NCBI GenBank assembly: GCA_937917025.1
Contig: CALFSF010000422.1
Location: 1 to 17,860 of the forward strand
Source of the DNA: an uncultured Paraburkholderia sp.
GTDB taxonomy: Bacteria > Pseudomonadota > Gammaproteobacteria > Burkholderiales > Burkholderiaceae
Length of the DNA: 17,860 bases
Direction of reading: 5' to 3'
Within the stretch, counting starts at the first letter, position 1, and each line of letters opens with the position of its first letter. Shown here piece by piece: positions 1 through 7,531 of the stretch. The notes under the pieces are model-generated. The model was not told the origin of the DNA. It saw only the letters and a program-made list of their open reading frames with translations, and did no database searches. Both the position numbers and the translations under genes were made by a program.

Positions 1-1
1 A

Positions 2-1576
2 GAGATCATCGCCCGCGCGTTGCCGGAACTGTCGATCTCGATCTCAAGCGAAGTCTGCCCTGAGATCCGCGAGTATGAACGCACGTCGACCACGCTCACC
101 AACGCGTATGTGAAGCCACTGATGTCAGCGTATCTGGGGCGTATGCGCACGGCACTCGACGCCGCCGGTTTTCGCGGACCCATTTATCTCGTCACGTCGA
201 ACGGCGGTCTGACCTCGGTGGAAACCGCACGCCAGTTCCCCGTCCGGCTGGTCGAATCGGGCCCTGCCGGCGGCGCGATCTTTGCCGCCGATGTTGCGCG
301 GCGCGCCGACGAGCGCAAGGTGCTCGCGTTCGACATGGGCGGCACCACCGCCAAGGTTTGTCTGATCGATCAGTTCAATCCGGATCACGATCGCATCTAC
401 GAAGTCGATCGCGCGGCGCGTTTCCAGAAGGGTAGCGGTTTGCCATTGCGCATTCCGGTGATCGATCTGGTGGAGATCGGAGCGGGCGGTGGGTCGATCG
501 CCCGCATTGACGCGCTCAGGAACGTGGTGGTGGGTCCGCAAAGCGCGAGTTCGGTGCCGGGACCGGCCTGCTACGGCCGCGGCGGTACGCAGCCCACCGT
601 CACCGACGCCGACGTGGTGCTTGGGTTGATCGATCCCGCGACGTTTGCAGGAGGTTCTGTCCAGCTCGACGTCGACGCGTCGCGCGCCGCGCTGCGCCCG
701 GAGATCGCCGAACCTTTGGGAATGACGCCGGAACTGGCTGCATTCGCCGTCTACGAGATGGTGTGCGAAAGCATGGCGAGCGCGGCGCGCGCGCACGCGA
801 TCGAGAAGGGCAAAGGTTTCGCCGACCGCACGCTGATTGCCTTCGGCGGCGCCGCGCCGCTGCACGCCGCGCGGGTTGCCGAAAAGATCGGTGCGAGCCG
901 TGTGCTGATTCCACCGGGCGCGGGCGTCGGTTCGGCAGTGGGATTCCTGCGCGCGCCGGTTGCCTACGAGATCGTGCGCAGTTATCACGTTCACCTCGAT
1001 AGTTTCGAAGCCGCTGCGATCGAGACGATGCTCGGAGCGATGGAAACCGAAGCGCGCGCCGTGGTCAGCGAGGGCGCCGCCGGCGCGCCGATGCAGGTGC
1101 GTCGCATTGCCTTCATGCGTTACGTCGGACAGGGACACGAAATCGCCGTCGATACACCCAATGGCGACGATCCCGTGGCCTGTGCGCGGATCCTGGGCGA
1201 GCGCTTCGCCAGTGCGTACTCCCAGCTTTTCAACCGCACCATTCCCGGCGCGCCGATCGAAATCCTCAGCTGGTCGGTGACCGTGAGCGCACACAGCGCC
1301 GCTGCCTGCCTCGACGCCGATGCGCTGGAGTCCGGGGCGCCGGCGGTGGCCGAAGGCGAACGCGAATATTTCGACGGACACAGCGGCGCGCGCATACCCG
1401 TGCCGGTGTACCGGCGCGAAACGCTGGCGCGCGATGCGCACGTGAGCGGGCCCGCGTTGATCGTCGAGCACGAAACCACGACTTTCGTGACGGCCACCTT
1501 CGATGCCGCCGTCGACCGTCACGGCAACATCGTCCTGCAACGCAAGCAGCAACAGCAACCGGGAGACCGCACATGA
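2..1576 (+). CDS. hyuA: Hydantoinase/oxoprolinase subunit A (HyuA), 5' truncated by window edge
   Basis: This is the C-terminal ~524 residues of a HyuA-family protein, usually about 690 residues long; the reading frame is open back to base 2, so the true start lies outside the window. The family carries out ATP-dependent ring opening of hydantoins, 5-oxoproline or related cyclic amides in the cytoplasm, together with HyuB. Visible signatures are the TSNGGLTS and ESGPAGGA segments (near bases 197-280), the actin-like ATPase phosphate loop FDMGGTTAK (near 329-358), the glycine-rich GAGGGSIARID, and PGPACYGRGG followed by PTVTDADVVLG (near 556-625). The stop overlaps the hyuB start in an ATGA, a sign of translational coupling and of a two-subunit enzyme. 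The family is clear; the substrate (N-methylhydantoin, hydantoin, oxoproline or other) is not determinable, and the N-terminal GGT motif cannot be checked. Confidence 0.92.
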   Translation, partial: EIIARALPELSISISSEVCPEIREYERTSTTLTNAYVKPLMSAYLGRMRTALDAAGFRGPIYLVTSNGGLTSVETARQFPVRLVESGPAGGAIFAADVARRADERKVLAFDMGGTTAKVCLIDQFNPDHDRIYEVDRAARFQKGSGLPLRIPVIDLVEIGAGGGSIARIDALRNVVVGPQSASSVPGPACYGRGGTQPTVTDADVVLGLIDPATFAGGSVQLDVDASRAALRPEIAEPLGMTPELAAFAVYEMVCESMASAARAHAIEKGKGFADRTLIAFGGAAPLHAARVAEKIGASRVLIPPGAGVGSAVGFLRAPVAYEIVRSYHVHLDSFEAAAIETMLGAMETEARAVVSEGAAGAPMQVRRIAFMRYVGQGHEIAVDTPNGDDPVACARILGERFASAYSQLFNRTIPGAPIEILSWSVTVSAHSAAACLDADALESGAPAVAEGEREYFDGHSGARIPVPVYRRETLARDAHVSGPALIVEHETTTFVTATFDAAVDRHGNIVLQRKQQQQPGDRT

Positions 1577-3225
1577 ACACGCACGACGCGCTTCAAACCA
1601 TCGAATTGCAGACCATGTGGCATCGCCTGATCGCGATTGTCGAGGAACAGGCGCAAACGTTGTTGCGCACGGCATTCAGTCCGATCGTCCGCGAGTGCGG
1701 CGATCTGTCGGCCGGCGTATTCGACACAGAGGGGCGCATGCTCGCGCAGGCGGTGACCGGCGCACCGGGTCACGTCAATACGATGGCCGAATCGGTGCAG
1801 CACTTTCTGCGCCGCTATCCGCTCGGCACGATGCGGCCCGGCGACGTATTCCTGACGAACGATCCGTGGATGGGCACCGGACACCTGAACGACTTCGTCA
1901 TGGTGACCCCGGCTTTCCGCGACGGGGAGGCGGTGGCGCTCTTCTGCGCGACGAGTCACGTCATGGACATCGGCGGCCTGGGTTTCGGTCCGGATGCGCT
2001 GGACGTCTACATGGAGGGCCTGTATATCCCGCCGCTCAGACTGTTCGACGGCGGCGAACTGAACAGCACGCTAATGGACATGATCTGCGCCAATACGCGT
2101 CAGCCGATGGAGACCGGAGGCGATACCTACGCACTCGCCGCGTGTAATGCGGTGGGTGCAAAACGGCTCGTCGAAATGATGGATGAGTTCGGCCTCGCGT
2201 CGCTGGACGCGCTTGGACAGTTCATCCTCGCGCGCTCACGCGAGGCCATGCTCGAACAGGTCCGCAAGCTGCCGCAAGGCACGTGGCGCAACGTGATGAC
2301 CGTCGACGGCTACGGCTCGCCGATCGAGATTCACGCCGCACTGACGGTTTCCGGCCACGGCATTCATGTGGATTACGAGGGCAGTTCGGCGCAGTCGGCG
2401 CGCGGAATCAATGTGCCGATCAGCTATGCGACCGCCTATTCGCTGTTCGGTCTGGCATGCGCGGTATCCGGCAGCATTCCCAACAATTCCGGTTCGCTGT
2501 CGGTATTCACGGTGGCGGCGCCGCCCGGCAGCATCCTCAATGCCGCGCGGCCGGCTCCCGTGTCGACGCGTCACGTGCTTGGACAAATGTTGCCCGACGT
2601 GGTGTTCGGCTGTCTGCGCCAGATCATTCCCGAACGTGTGCCGGCCGAAGGCACGGCAGCCGTGTGGCTGCTCACGCTGCGTGGCGAAGCGCCGGACGCC
2701 GCGGGCACATACGGCTTCACGCTCGGCTTCACGAGCAACGGCGGCACCGGCGCACGCGAAGCGCGCGACGGTCTCTCGGCGACTGCATTTCCGACGAGTC
2801 TCGCGTGTACGCCTGTGGAGATCGCCGAGACGCAGACGCCGCTCGTGTTCTGGCGCAAGGAGCTGCGCGAAGGTTCAGGCGGAGCGGGCCGGACGCGCGG
2901 CGGACTGGGGCAGGTGATCGAAATCGAGTCCGCGTGCCAGAAAGGCTTCGAGATCCTCGCATCGTTCGACCGGATCGATTTCCCGCCACGCGGCCACGAC
3001 GGCGGCCACGACGGCGCAGCGGGATTCGTCGGCCTGCGTTCCGGCGAGCGGCTGAAGGGCAAGGGCGCTCAAAGCGTGGCCCCGGGCGAGCGGCTCGTCA
3101 TCATGACGCCGGGCGGCGCCGGCCGCGGCAATCCGCGCGACCGGGACCCACTGCATGTGCGCTTCGACGTCGCCAACGGGCTGGTGTCGTCGCGCGATTC
3201 GGAAGCGATATACGGCGCGACCTGA
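1573..3225 (+). CDS. hyuB: Hydantoinase subunit B (HyuB)
   Basis: A 550-residue protein of the HyuB/oxoprolinase B family, full length for the family. It forms the hydrolytic complex with HyuA. The ATG at 1573 overlaps the hyuA stop (ATGA) and is preceded by GGGAG at 1561-1565 with 7-nt spacing. Family features are the N-terminal block with WHRLIAIVEEQ, RTAFSPIVRECGDLSAGVFD and a DPWMGTGHLNDF motif around residues 97-108, the GHVNTM segment before it, and the C-terminal MTPGGAGRGNPRDRDP tail (near residue 512). A short Gly-His-Asp-Gly duplication (GHDGGHDG) lies near residue 476. The reading frame is intact. It probably shares a transcript with the downstream permease, 123 bp away. The reaction is inferred from the family only. 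Confidence 0.93.
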   Translation: MNTHDALQTIELQTMWHRLIAIVEEQAQTLLRTAFSPIVRECGDLSAGVFDTEGRMLAQAVTGAPGHVNTMAESVQHFLRRYPLGTMRPGDVFLTNDPWMGTGHLNDFVMVTPAFRDGEAVALFCATSHVMDIGGLGFGPDALDVYMEGLYIPPLRLFDGGELNSTLMDMICANTRQPMETGGDTYALAACNAVGAKRLVEMMDEFGLASLDALGQFILARSREAMLEQVRKLPQGTWRNVMTVDGYGSPIEIHAALTVSGHGIHVDYEGSSAQSARGINVPISYATAYSLFGLACAVSGSIPNNSGSLSVFTVAAPPGSILNAARPAPVSTRHVLGQMLPDVVFGCLRQIIPERVPAEGTAAVWLLTLRGEAPDAAGTYGFTLGFTSNGGTGAREARDGLSATAFPTSLACTPVEIAETQTPLVFWRKELREGSGGAGRTRGGLGQVIEIESACQKGFEILASFDRIDFPPRGHDGGHDGAAGFVGLRSGERLKGKGAQSVAPGERLVIMTPGGAGRGNPRDRDPLHVRFDVANGLVSSRDSEAIYGAT

Positions 3226-3258
3226 GCAGCCCGGGCCGACCGCGCGGCACACATGCGC

Positions 3259-3276
3259 GCGGCGTATGTATGCCGC
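3259..3276 (+). repeat. Short hairpin between hyuB and the MFS gene
   Basis: GCGGCGT and ATGCCGC pair as a 7-bp stem (one G-U) around the loop ATGT, 33 bp after the hyuB stop. No T-tract follows, so it is not a standard intrinsic terminator. It could be an mRNA-stabilising or partial-termination hairpin that sets different levels for hyuAB and the permease. Confidence 0.3.
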
Positions 3277-3348
3277 ACCGCCAGACGAGGCAAAAACGAC
3301 GTACACGCAGCTTTATTGATATGTCATCCTGAACGAGAGGGGTGGGAA

Positions 3349-4722
3349 ATGAGAAACGACAGAGAAGTAGCGAAACCCGATTCGGGCGCCCGGCTGGAAC
3401 GGTTGCCGATGAGCCGTTACCAATATCTGCTGTTCGCGGTCGTGGCGACCGCGTTCCTGTTCGACACGGCGGATACGGCGGCGCTCGCCTACATGCTCGG
3501 CACGATCAAGGCGGACCTTGGGCTGAGCGTGGCGCAGGCCGGCGTGCTCGCCAGCGCGAGTCTGCTCGGCATGTTTTTCGGCGCCGGCACGGCGGGCGTT
3601 CTGGCCGACCGCTTTGGCCGCAAGCCGGTTTTCCAGTTCAGCATGCTGCTGTGGGGGCTGGGCAGCCTGCTGTGCGGTCTGTCGACGACCTATACCGGGC
3701 TGCTGAAGGCGCGGCTCCTGCTCGGCGTTGGCATGGGCATGGAACTGCCTGTCGCGCTCGCGCTGATCGCCGAATATCTGCCGACCCACCTTCGCGGCCG
3801 CTTCACCGCGATTCTCGAAGGTTTCCTGCCGGTCGGCTTCATCGGGGTCGGGATTCTGGTCTATTTCCTGATGCCGCTCGTGGGCTGGCGGGGCGTGTTC
3901 GTGGTACTCGCCGTGCCCGCGCTCTTTCTGTTCGTGGTCCGCCGCATGGTGCCGGAATCGCCGCGCTGGCTGGAGGCCGCTGGACGCCTCGACGAGGCGG
4001 AGGACGTGATGGCGCTCATCGAATCGAAGGTCATGCGTGCAGCGGGTCTGCTCAGGCTGCCCGAGCCGGTGATCGGCATCGTGACGCTGGAGACGGACAC
4101 GCGGCACCGGTGGCTGTCGGCGATCGGCGATCTTTGGCATCCCGACTACCGTCGGCGCACGCTGATGCTGTGGATCGTCTGGTTCCTGACGCTACTCGGG
4201 TTCTATGGCCTTACGTCGTGGCTCGCTTCGCTGCTGCAGCAGGCAGGCTATGCGGCGACACAATCGATCTTCTATACGATGCTTATCTCGTGTGCCGGGA
4301 TTCCCGGCTTCATGGCGGCGGCCTATGCGCTCGAACGCTGGGGCCGCAAGCCGACCGCGATAACCTGTCTCCTCGGCAGCGCGGTAGCGGCGTTCGTGTA
4401 CGGTCAATGTATCAGCCATCGCACGGATCTCCCGCTCCTGATCGCCGCGGGGCTGGCGATGCAGTTTTTCGTTTTCGGCATGTGGTCGGTGATTTATGCG
4501 TACACGCCGGAACTGTACCCGACGCGATCGCGCGGAACCGGGTCGAGCATGGCATCGGCGATCGGGCGGATCGGTTCGATCATCGGCCCGTCCGGCATCG
4601 CGTTGATGTTGCCCCTGACGGGCCCCTCCGGTGCCTTTGCGGTCGGTGCGGGCTGCTTCGCGGTGGCGGCCGCCACGATTGCGCTACTTGGCCCGGAGAC
4701 GAGGGGCGTGGCGTTGAATTGA
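3349..4722 (+). CDS. MFS permease (sugar-porter/AAHS-like), probable substrate importer
   Basis: A 457-residue inner-membrane transporter of the major facilitator superfamily with about 12 hydrophobic segments. The chosen ATG at 3349 follows GAGAGGGGTGGG and puts about 22 hydrophilic residues before TM1; an upstream in-frame start at 3253 would add 32 non-membrane residues and has no ribosome site. Landmarks are acidic residues D39 and D42 in TM1, loop 2-3 motif A (GVLADRFGRK, residues 83-92), AEYLPTHLRGRF (141-152) and PESPRWL (202-208), which is typical of the sugar-porter and aromatic-acid:H+ symporter groups. A second, shorter motif A (ERWGRKP) lies in the C-terminal half. The gene follows hyuAB on the same strand, so it probably imports the compound those subunits hydrolyse. 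The substrate is unknown. Its 3' end faces the amidase gene across 26 bp. Confidence 0.88.
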   Translation: MRNDREVAKPDSGARLERLPMSRYQYLLFAVVATAFLFDTADTAALAYMLGTIKADLGLSVAQAGVLASASLLGMFFGAGTAGVLADRFGRKPVFQFSMLLWGLGSLLCGLSTTYTGLLKARLLLGVGMGMELPVALALIAEYLPTHLRGRFTAILEGFLPVGFIGVGILVYFLMPLVGWRGVFVVLAVPALFLFVVRRMVPESPRWLEAAGRLDEAEDVMALIESKVMRAAGLLRLPEPVIGIVTLETDTRHRWLSAIGDLWHPDYRRRTLMLWIVWFLTLLGFYGLTSWLASLLQQAGYAATQSIFYTMLISCAGIPGFMAAAYALERWGRKPTAITCLLGSAVAAFVYGQCISHRTDLPLLIAAGLAMQFFVFGMWSVIYAYTPELYPTRSRGTGSSMASAIGRIGSIIGPSGIALMLPLTGPSGAFAVGAGCFAVAAATIALLGPETRGVALN

Positions 4723-4748
4723 ACGGAGACACGCGGACGAAGACGGGA

Positions 4749-5954
4749 CTACGCCAGGCGGCCATCGCGAATGAATTGCTCGATTGCCAGCGCGGCGCCG
4801 AACAGGCGCTCGTCTTCGCCGTGTCTTGCGACGAGCTGGACGCCAAGCGGCAGTCCACGAGAGCCGAACGCAAACGGAACGGTGATGCACGGCAGCCCGA
4901 GCAGCGTCCAGACGCGATTGAACATGGGACTTCCGGTGCTTCCATATTCGACGGCCTCACCCGGCGTCGCGGGTGTGAGCAGAATGTCCGCGTTCGAGAA
5001 AATCGCGTCGATATCGATGCTGCGGCGCGACTCGAGCGCTCTCCGGTAATCATCGAAGCTGACCGGATCGTCGTTCAGGAACTGGAACAGGCATTGACTC
5101 AGCCGATCTGCGAACTGCAGCCGCTCGGTGGCGAGTTCGGCGCACATCTCGAACTTCATGATGGTGTGGTGCAGCGCATCGAGGCCGGCCGGTAACGCGA
5201 CTTCGTTCGATGCGCCGATCGCCGACGCGAGGCGCAGCAACGCAGCACGAAGTTCGGGTGAAGCATCCGGCCAGTTCTCCGTGCGGCAGATTCCCAGAAC
5301 AGGCTGCCTGGAAGGGGCCCGATCCGTGAACGGCTTGAGTGCGGACCAGATCGATCGGGTGGTGGAAACATCCCGCGCCATCCAGCCGATGCAGTCGAGG
5401 CTTCTCGATGTGGGCTTGATGCCAGCGAGACTGAACATGCCGTGGCTGGGCTTATATCCGACGATTCCGCAAAACGACGCGGGGCGGATGATCGATCCGG
5501 CGGTTTGGGTTCCTATCGCTGCTTCGACCTGAAAGTCCGCGACAGCCGCAGCGGAACCAGACGACGAGCCGCCGGGAGAGTGCCGCCGATCGACGGGATT
5601 TCGCGTGACGGGCGGTGTCAGATAGGCGTACTCCGCGGTCGCGGTCTTGCCGAATATCAGTGCGCCGGCGCCCCGCAGCATGGCGACGATCGCGGCATCC
5701 GCAAACGCGACGTGATTCGCCTGGATGGAGGAGCCGCAGCCAGTCGCGAAGCCGGCGACGTCGATGATATCTTTCACGCCGACCGACAGGCCAGAGAGCG
5801 GCTTTCCGCTTTCGCTTTCCGACGCGAGGACATCCCGTTCGATCGCGGCGGGATCCAGCTGCGTCCACGCGCCGATTTCATCGCGTCGCTGGACTGCACG
5901 TTCGAGGTGAGCGCGCCAACCCTGTGGGATGGGGTACGAAGAAGAAAAGGTCAT
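4749..5954 (-). CDS. Amidase-signature hydrolase, short form
   Basis: A 401-residue amidase-signature enzyme that hydrolyses a linear amide through a Ser-cisSer-Lys triad. The triad is visible as Lys61 (VGVKDIID), Ser130 (PGGSSSGSAA) and nucleophile Ser154 (GTQTAGSIIRPAS); the 24-residue distance between the two serines is the family norm. The C-terminal block FNRVWTLLGLPCITVP and GLPLGVQLVARHGED is also typical. I start at the ATG at 5954, just before FSSSYPIPQGW; a GTG at 5996 would add 14 residues that do not look like family sequence. Neither has a strong ribosome site. At about 400 residues it is shorter than most (450-520) because the N-terminal helical part is trimmed. It converges on the MFS gene and may complete hydrolysis of the HyuAB product. 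That link is inference. Confidence 0.9.
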   Translation of the reverse strand: MTFSSSYPIPQGWRAHLERAVQRRDEIGAWTQLDPAAIERDVLASESESGKPLSGLSVGVKDIIDVAGFATGCGSSIQANHVAFADAAIVAMLRGAGALIFGKTATAEYAYLTPPVTRNPVDRRHSPGGSSSGSAAAVADFQVEAAIGTQTAGSIIRPASFCGIVGYKPSHGMFSLAGIKPTSRSLDCIGWMARDVSTTRSIWSALKPFTDRAPSRQPVLGICRTENWPDASPELRAALLRLASAIGASNEVALPAGLDALHHTIMKFEMCAELATERLQFADRLSQCLFQFLNDDPVSFDDYRRALESRRSIDIDAIFSNADILLTPATPGEAVEYGSTGSPMFNRVWTLLGLPCITVPFAFGSRGLPLGVQLVARHGEDERLFGAALAIEQFIRDGRLA

Positions 5955-6070
5955 CTGAAATCGCTCGTGATGGGGTTGGCCGGAGAAGCGGAGCACGGTG
6001 TGTGCCGTCCAGCAGCATCCCTGTGCAGCGCTGTTAAGGCAAGTGCAATTGTGGGAAGGGTACGTTGCCT

Positions 6071-6370
6071 TCAGGGTAACCAGAGAACACGTTGCCTCAT
6101 GATGTGTGTGTCGGTCAGATTCAGCACATAACAGATGTCAGCAAGCTTCTTGTTGCGCGCGTGGTATTTGAGCTGATGTAAAACCACGACGTGCATGAAA
6201 TTCAGGTCGCTTATGCCGGTTGCCGCAGTGCCTTTTTCAAGTCATCTGACAAAAGCATTCCAGCAGACAATCATGCCGGATTCGAACCCGCTCGCCTCGG
6301 CGCTCTTCGGCGACACGAGATGAGGAGACAGGACAACGGGCTGCTTCGGAGTTCCCATGATGCAATTCAT
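6071..6370 (-). pseudogene. Decayed MarR-like winged-helix regulator
   Basis: Reading the minus strand from an ATG at 6370 (MNCIMGTP) or 6358 (MGTPKQP) gives one frame that resembles the winged-helix/MarR-type DNA-binding proteins usually ~150-180 residues long. A first block ends in GMIVCWNAFVR, then a TGA at 6244-6242 sits where relatives carry Trp (NAF-x-RW). The same frame continues with DLNFMHVVVLHQLKYHAR, NKKLADICYVLNLTDTH and then loses similarity, ending at a TGA at 6073-6071. The expected V-x-YALKKL helix and the wing are missing, so there is at least one nonsense mutation plus 3' decay. I recognised the family from memory of its LADICFVLN-x-EDTH motif; no search was run. A reverse-strand open frame at 6191-6400 is just its shadow. 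Confidence 0.72.
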
Positions 6371-6490
6371 CGTAGCGCTAAAAAAATAAAACTTCTATAA
6401 TTTCACCAGCGTTTTACTGGTGTTTTGTTGACAAAAAGCTTCCAGCGACCTGGATTCCGATTGTGCCAGCTTTGTGCTTTAGCGCTACCG
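6371..6490. repeat. Possible MITE-like element or paired-operator segment
   Basis: A 120-bp AT-rich island in otherwise GC-rich DNA is bounded by inverted repeats. GTAGCGCTAAA at 6372-6382 is the exact reverse complement of TTTAGCGCTAC at 6478-6488; with one gap the match extends to the CG at each edge. Outside lie direct repeats TTCAT at 6366-6370 and 6491-6495. This could be a small non-autonomous insertion with target duplication. Alternatively the two 8-bp palindromes TAGCGCTA, 107 bp apart centre to centre, could be LacI-type operators. It separates the decayed regulator from the PEP mutase-like gene, whose stop codon lies in the right TTCAT copy. Confidence 0.45.
6404..6422. promoter_or_regulatory. 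Palindrome CACCAG-N7-CTGGTG
   Basis: A perfect 6-bp inverted repeat with a 7-bp spacer lies in the AT-rich segment, 34 bp upstream of the decayed regulator's possible start at 6370. On the plus strand it is followed by TTTTG and preceded by TATAAT (6396-6401). It could be an operator, for example for autoregulation of the lost MarR-like protein, or a weak hairpin. No gene starts on the plus strand nearby. Confidence 0.3.
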
Positions 6491-6491
6491 T

Positions 6492-7403
6492 TCATCTGCC
6501 TGCGTTTCGGGGGGGTGTCAGGTCGGCGCTATCGCGTGCCTCCGGCGAGCGGGAAGGCGGGGCGTAACGTTGCAGATGGCGGTTGTATTCGTCGTAACCC
6601 ACCAGGTCCTCTATTTCCTCAAGAGAGGACATGGCGCCCCCTAACGATCCAATGCGGTGCGTCGCGGAAAAACGTTGCAATGCCTGCTGGATCCCAAAGT
6701 TCGCCGCGTTCACGCAAAAGCTATGGTAGATGACGATACTGGCTCCCGCGGCCTGCTCACTTTCAAGCGAGTCGCCATTCGAGTTGACGATCACGACGTG
6801 AGCCGAAACGTGCTGGCGCACCTCGCGCAACTGTTCCAGCGTCAGCCCGGTGGGCATGACGGCATCGGCGCCGGCGGCGATGAACGCTTTCATCCGCGCG
6901 ACGGCGTCGGCGACGCTACGCGTCACCCACGCGATGTCGGTGCGGGCGATGATCATGAAGTCAGGGTCTTCACGCGCGGCGAGTGCGGCGCGGATTTTCT
7001 GAACGGCTTCGTCGAGCGGCACCACGCGCCTGGGTTCCGAAGTATGTTTTCCGCTCAGGTGGTCCTCGATGTGAATGGCGCTTGCGCCGGCCTGCTCAAA
7101 GCACCGAACGGCACGCCCAATCGCAGCGGGGTTGAAGAAGCCGTTCTCGGCGTCGGCGATCACTGGAATCGACACGGCACTGGCGATTCCGCTTACTTTC
7201 TCGCAGATCTCCGTCATCGTCAGCATGCCTACGTCGGGAAGCGCGAGCGATGAAGCAAACGAATAACTGCCCGCATGGACGGCTTCAAATCCCGCACGCT
7301 CCACCTGACGGGCGGACAGCGCGTCATATACGCCAGGCACCGCAAGGACCCGGTTTGCAGTAAGGCGCGCTCGAAGCTGTCTACGCAGGTTCCTGTATTT
7401 CAT
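6492..7403 (-). CDS. PEP mutase/isocitrate lyase superfamily enzyme
   Basis: A 303-residue TIM-barrel enzyme of the PEP mutase/isocitrate lyase superfamily, which makes or breaks C-C or C-P bonds in 2-oxo or hydroxy acids using Mg2+. The start at 7403 (MKYRNLRRQL) has AAGGA ten bases upstream; the frame is open upstream but has no better start. Visible motifs are PGVYDALSARQ (23-33), ASSLALPDVGML (50-61), the metal site DAENG (84-88), HIEDH (111-115), a GKH remnant (118-120) and ARTD (153-156). The KKCGH/KRCGH loop cysteine of true isocitrate and methylisocitrate lyases is absent (SGKHTSEPRR), so those activities are unlikely. Candidates are an oxaloacetate or malate-type decarboxylase or lyase. 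It is divergent from LysR regulator 1, which probably controls it. Confidence 0.87.
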   Translation of the reverse strand: MKYRNLRRQLRARLTANRVLAVPGVYDALSARQVERAGFEAVHAGSYSFASSLALPDVGMLTMTEICEKVSGIASAVSIPVIADAENGFFNPAAIGRAVRCFEQAGASAIHIEDHLSGKHTSEPRRVVPLDEAVQKIRAALAAREDPDFMIIARTDIAWVTRSVADAVARMKAFIAAGADAVMPTGLTLEQLREVRQHVSAHVVIVNSNGDSLESEQAAGASIVIYHSFCVNAANFGIQQALQRFSATHRIGSLGGAMSSLEEIEDLVGYDEYNRHLQRYAPPSRSPEARDSADLTPPRNAGR

Positions 7404-7531
7404 GTTTTGTTCATCCTTGATGAAGGAATTATCGTGATGCCTGCCCCGCAGGGTCGACAAGATCAAGCTGTGTCAATCGCCGTGGCCGGCACGGTTACGG
7501 TGGTCAATCCATTTCCCGGGAGGCACGGCCA
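7404..7531. promoter_or_regulatory. Divergent control region, PEP mutase-like gene / LysR 1
   Basis: These 128 bp separate two divergent starts and should hold both promoters and the LysR site. TCCTT-GATG-AAGGA (7414-7427) is a perfect 5-bp inverted repeat that contains the ribosome site of the minus-strand gene, and ATC-GT-GAT (7431-7438) follows. GGGAGG (7518-7523) is the ribosome site of the LysR gene. I cannot name -35/-10 boxes with confidence. Confidence 0.45.

Noticed and set aside
125..1675. A long minus-strand open frame opposite hyuA
   Set aside because: It is a shadow of the GC-rich, strongly biased hyuA frame; its translation is low-complexity Arg/His/Ala-rich and matches no family I know.
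3342..5195. A 617-codon plus-strand open frame running through the MFS gene and antisense to the amidase
   Set aside because: It is Arg/Gly/Ala-rich out-of-frame sequence over two genes with clear motifs in other frames.
6275..6295. GGATTCGAACCC, which resembles the T-arm of a tRNA on the minus strand
   Set aside because: The arm has a mismatched stem, no acceptor, D-arm or anticodon arm can be built, and it is part of the decayed regulator's coding sequence (SGFESG).
6191..6400. A 69-codon plus-strand open frame in the gap
   Set aside because: It lies opposite the decayed regulator, has no ribosome site and no recognisable sequence.
6396..6401. A TATAAT on the plus strand
   Set aside because: No -35 box at proper distance and no plus-strand gene follows; expected in an AT-rich stretch.
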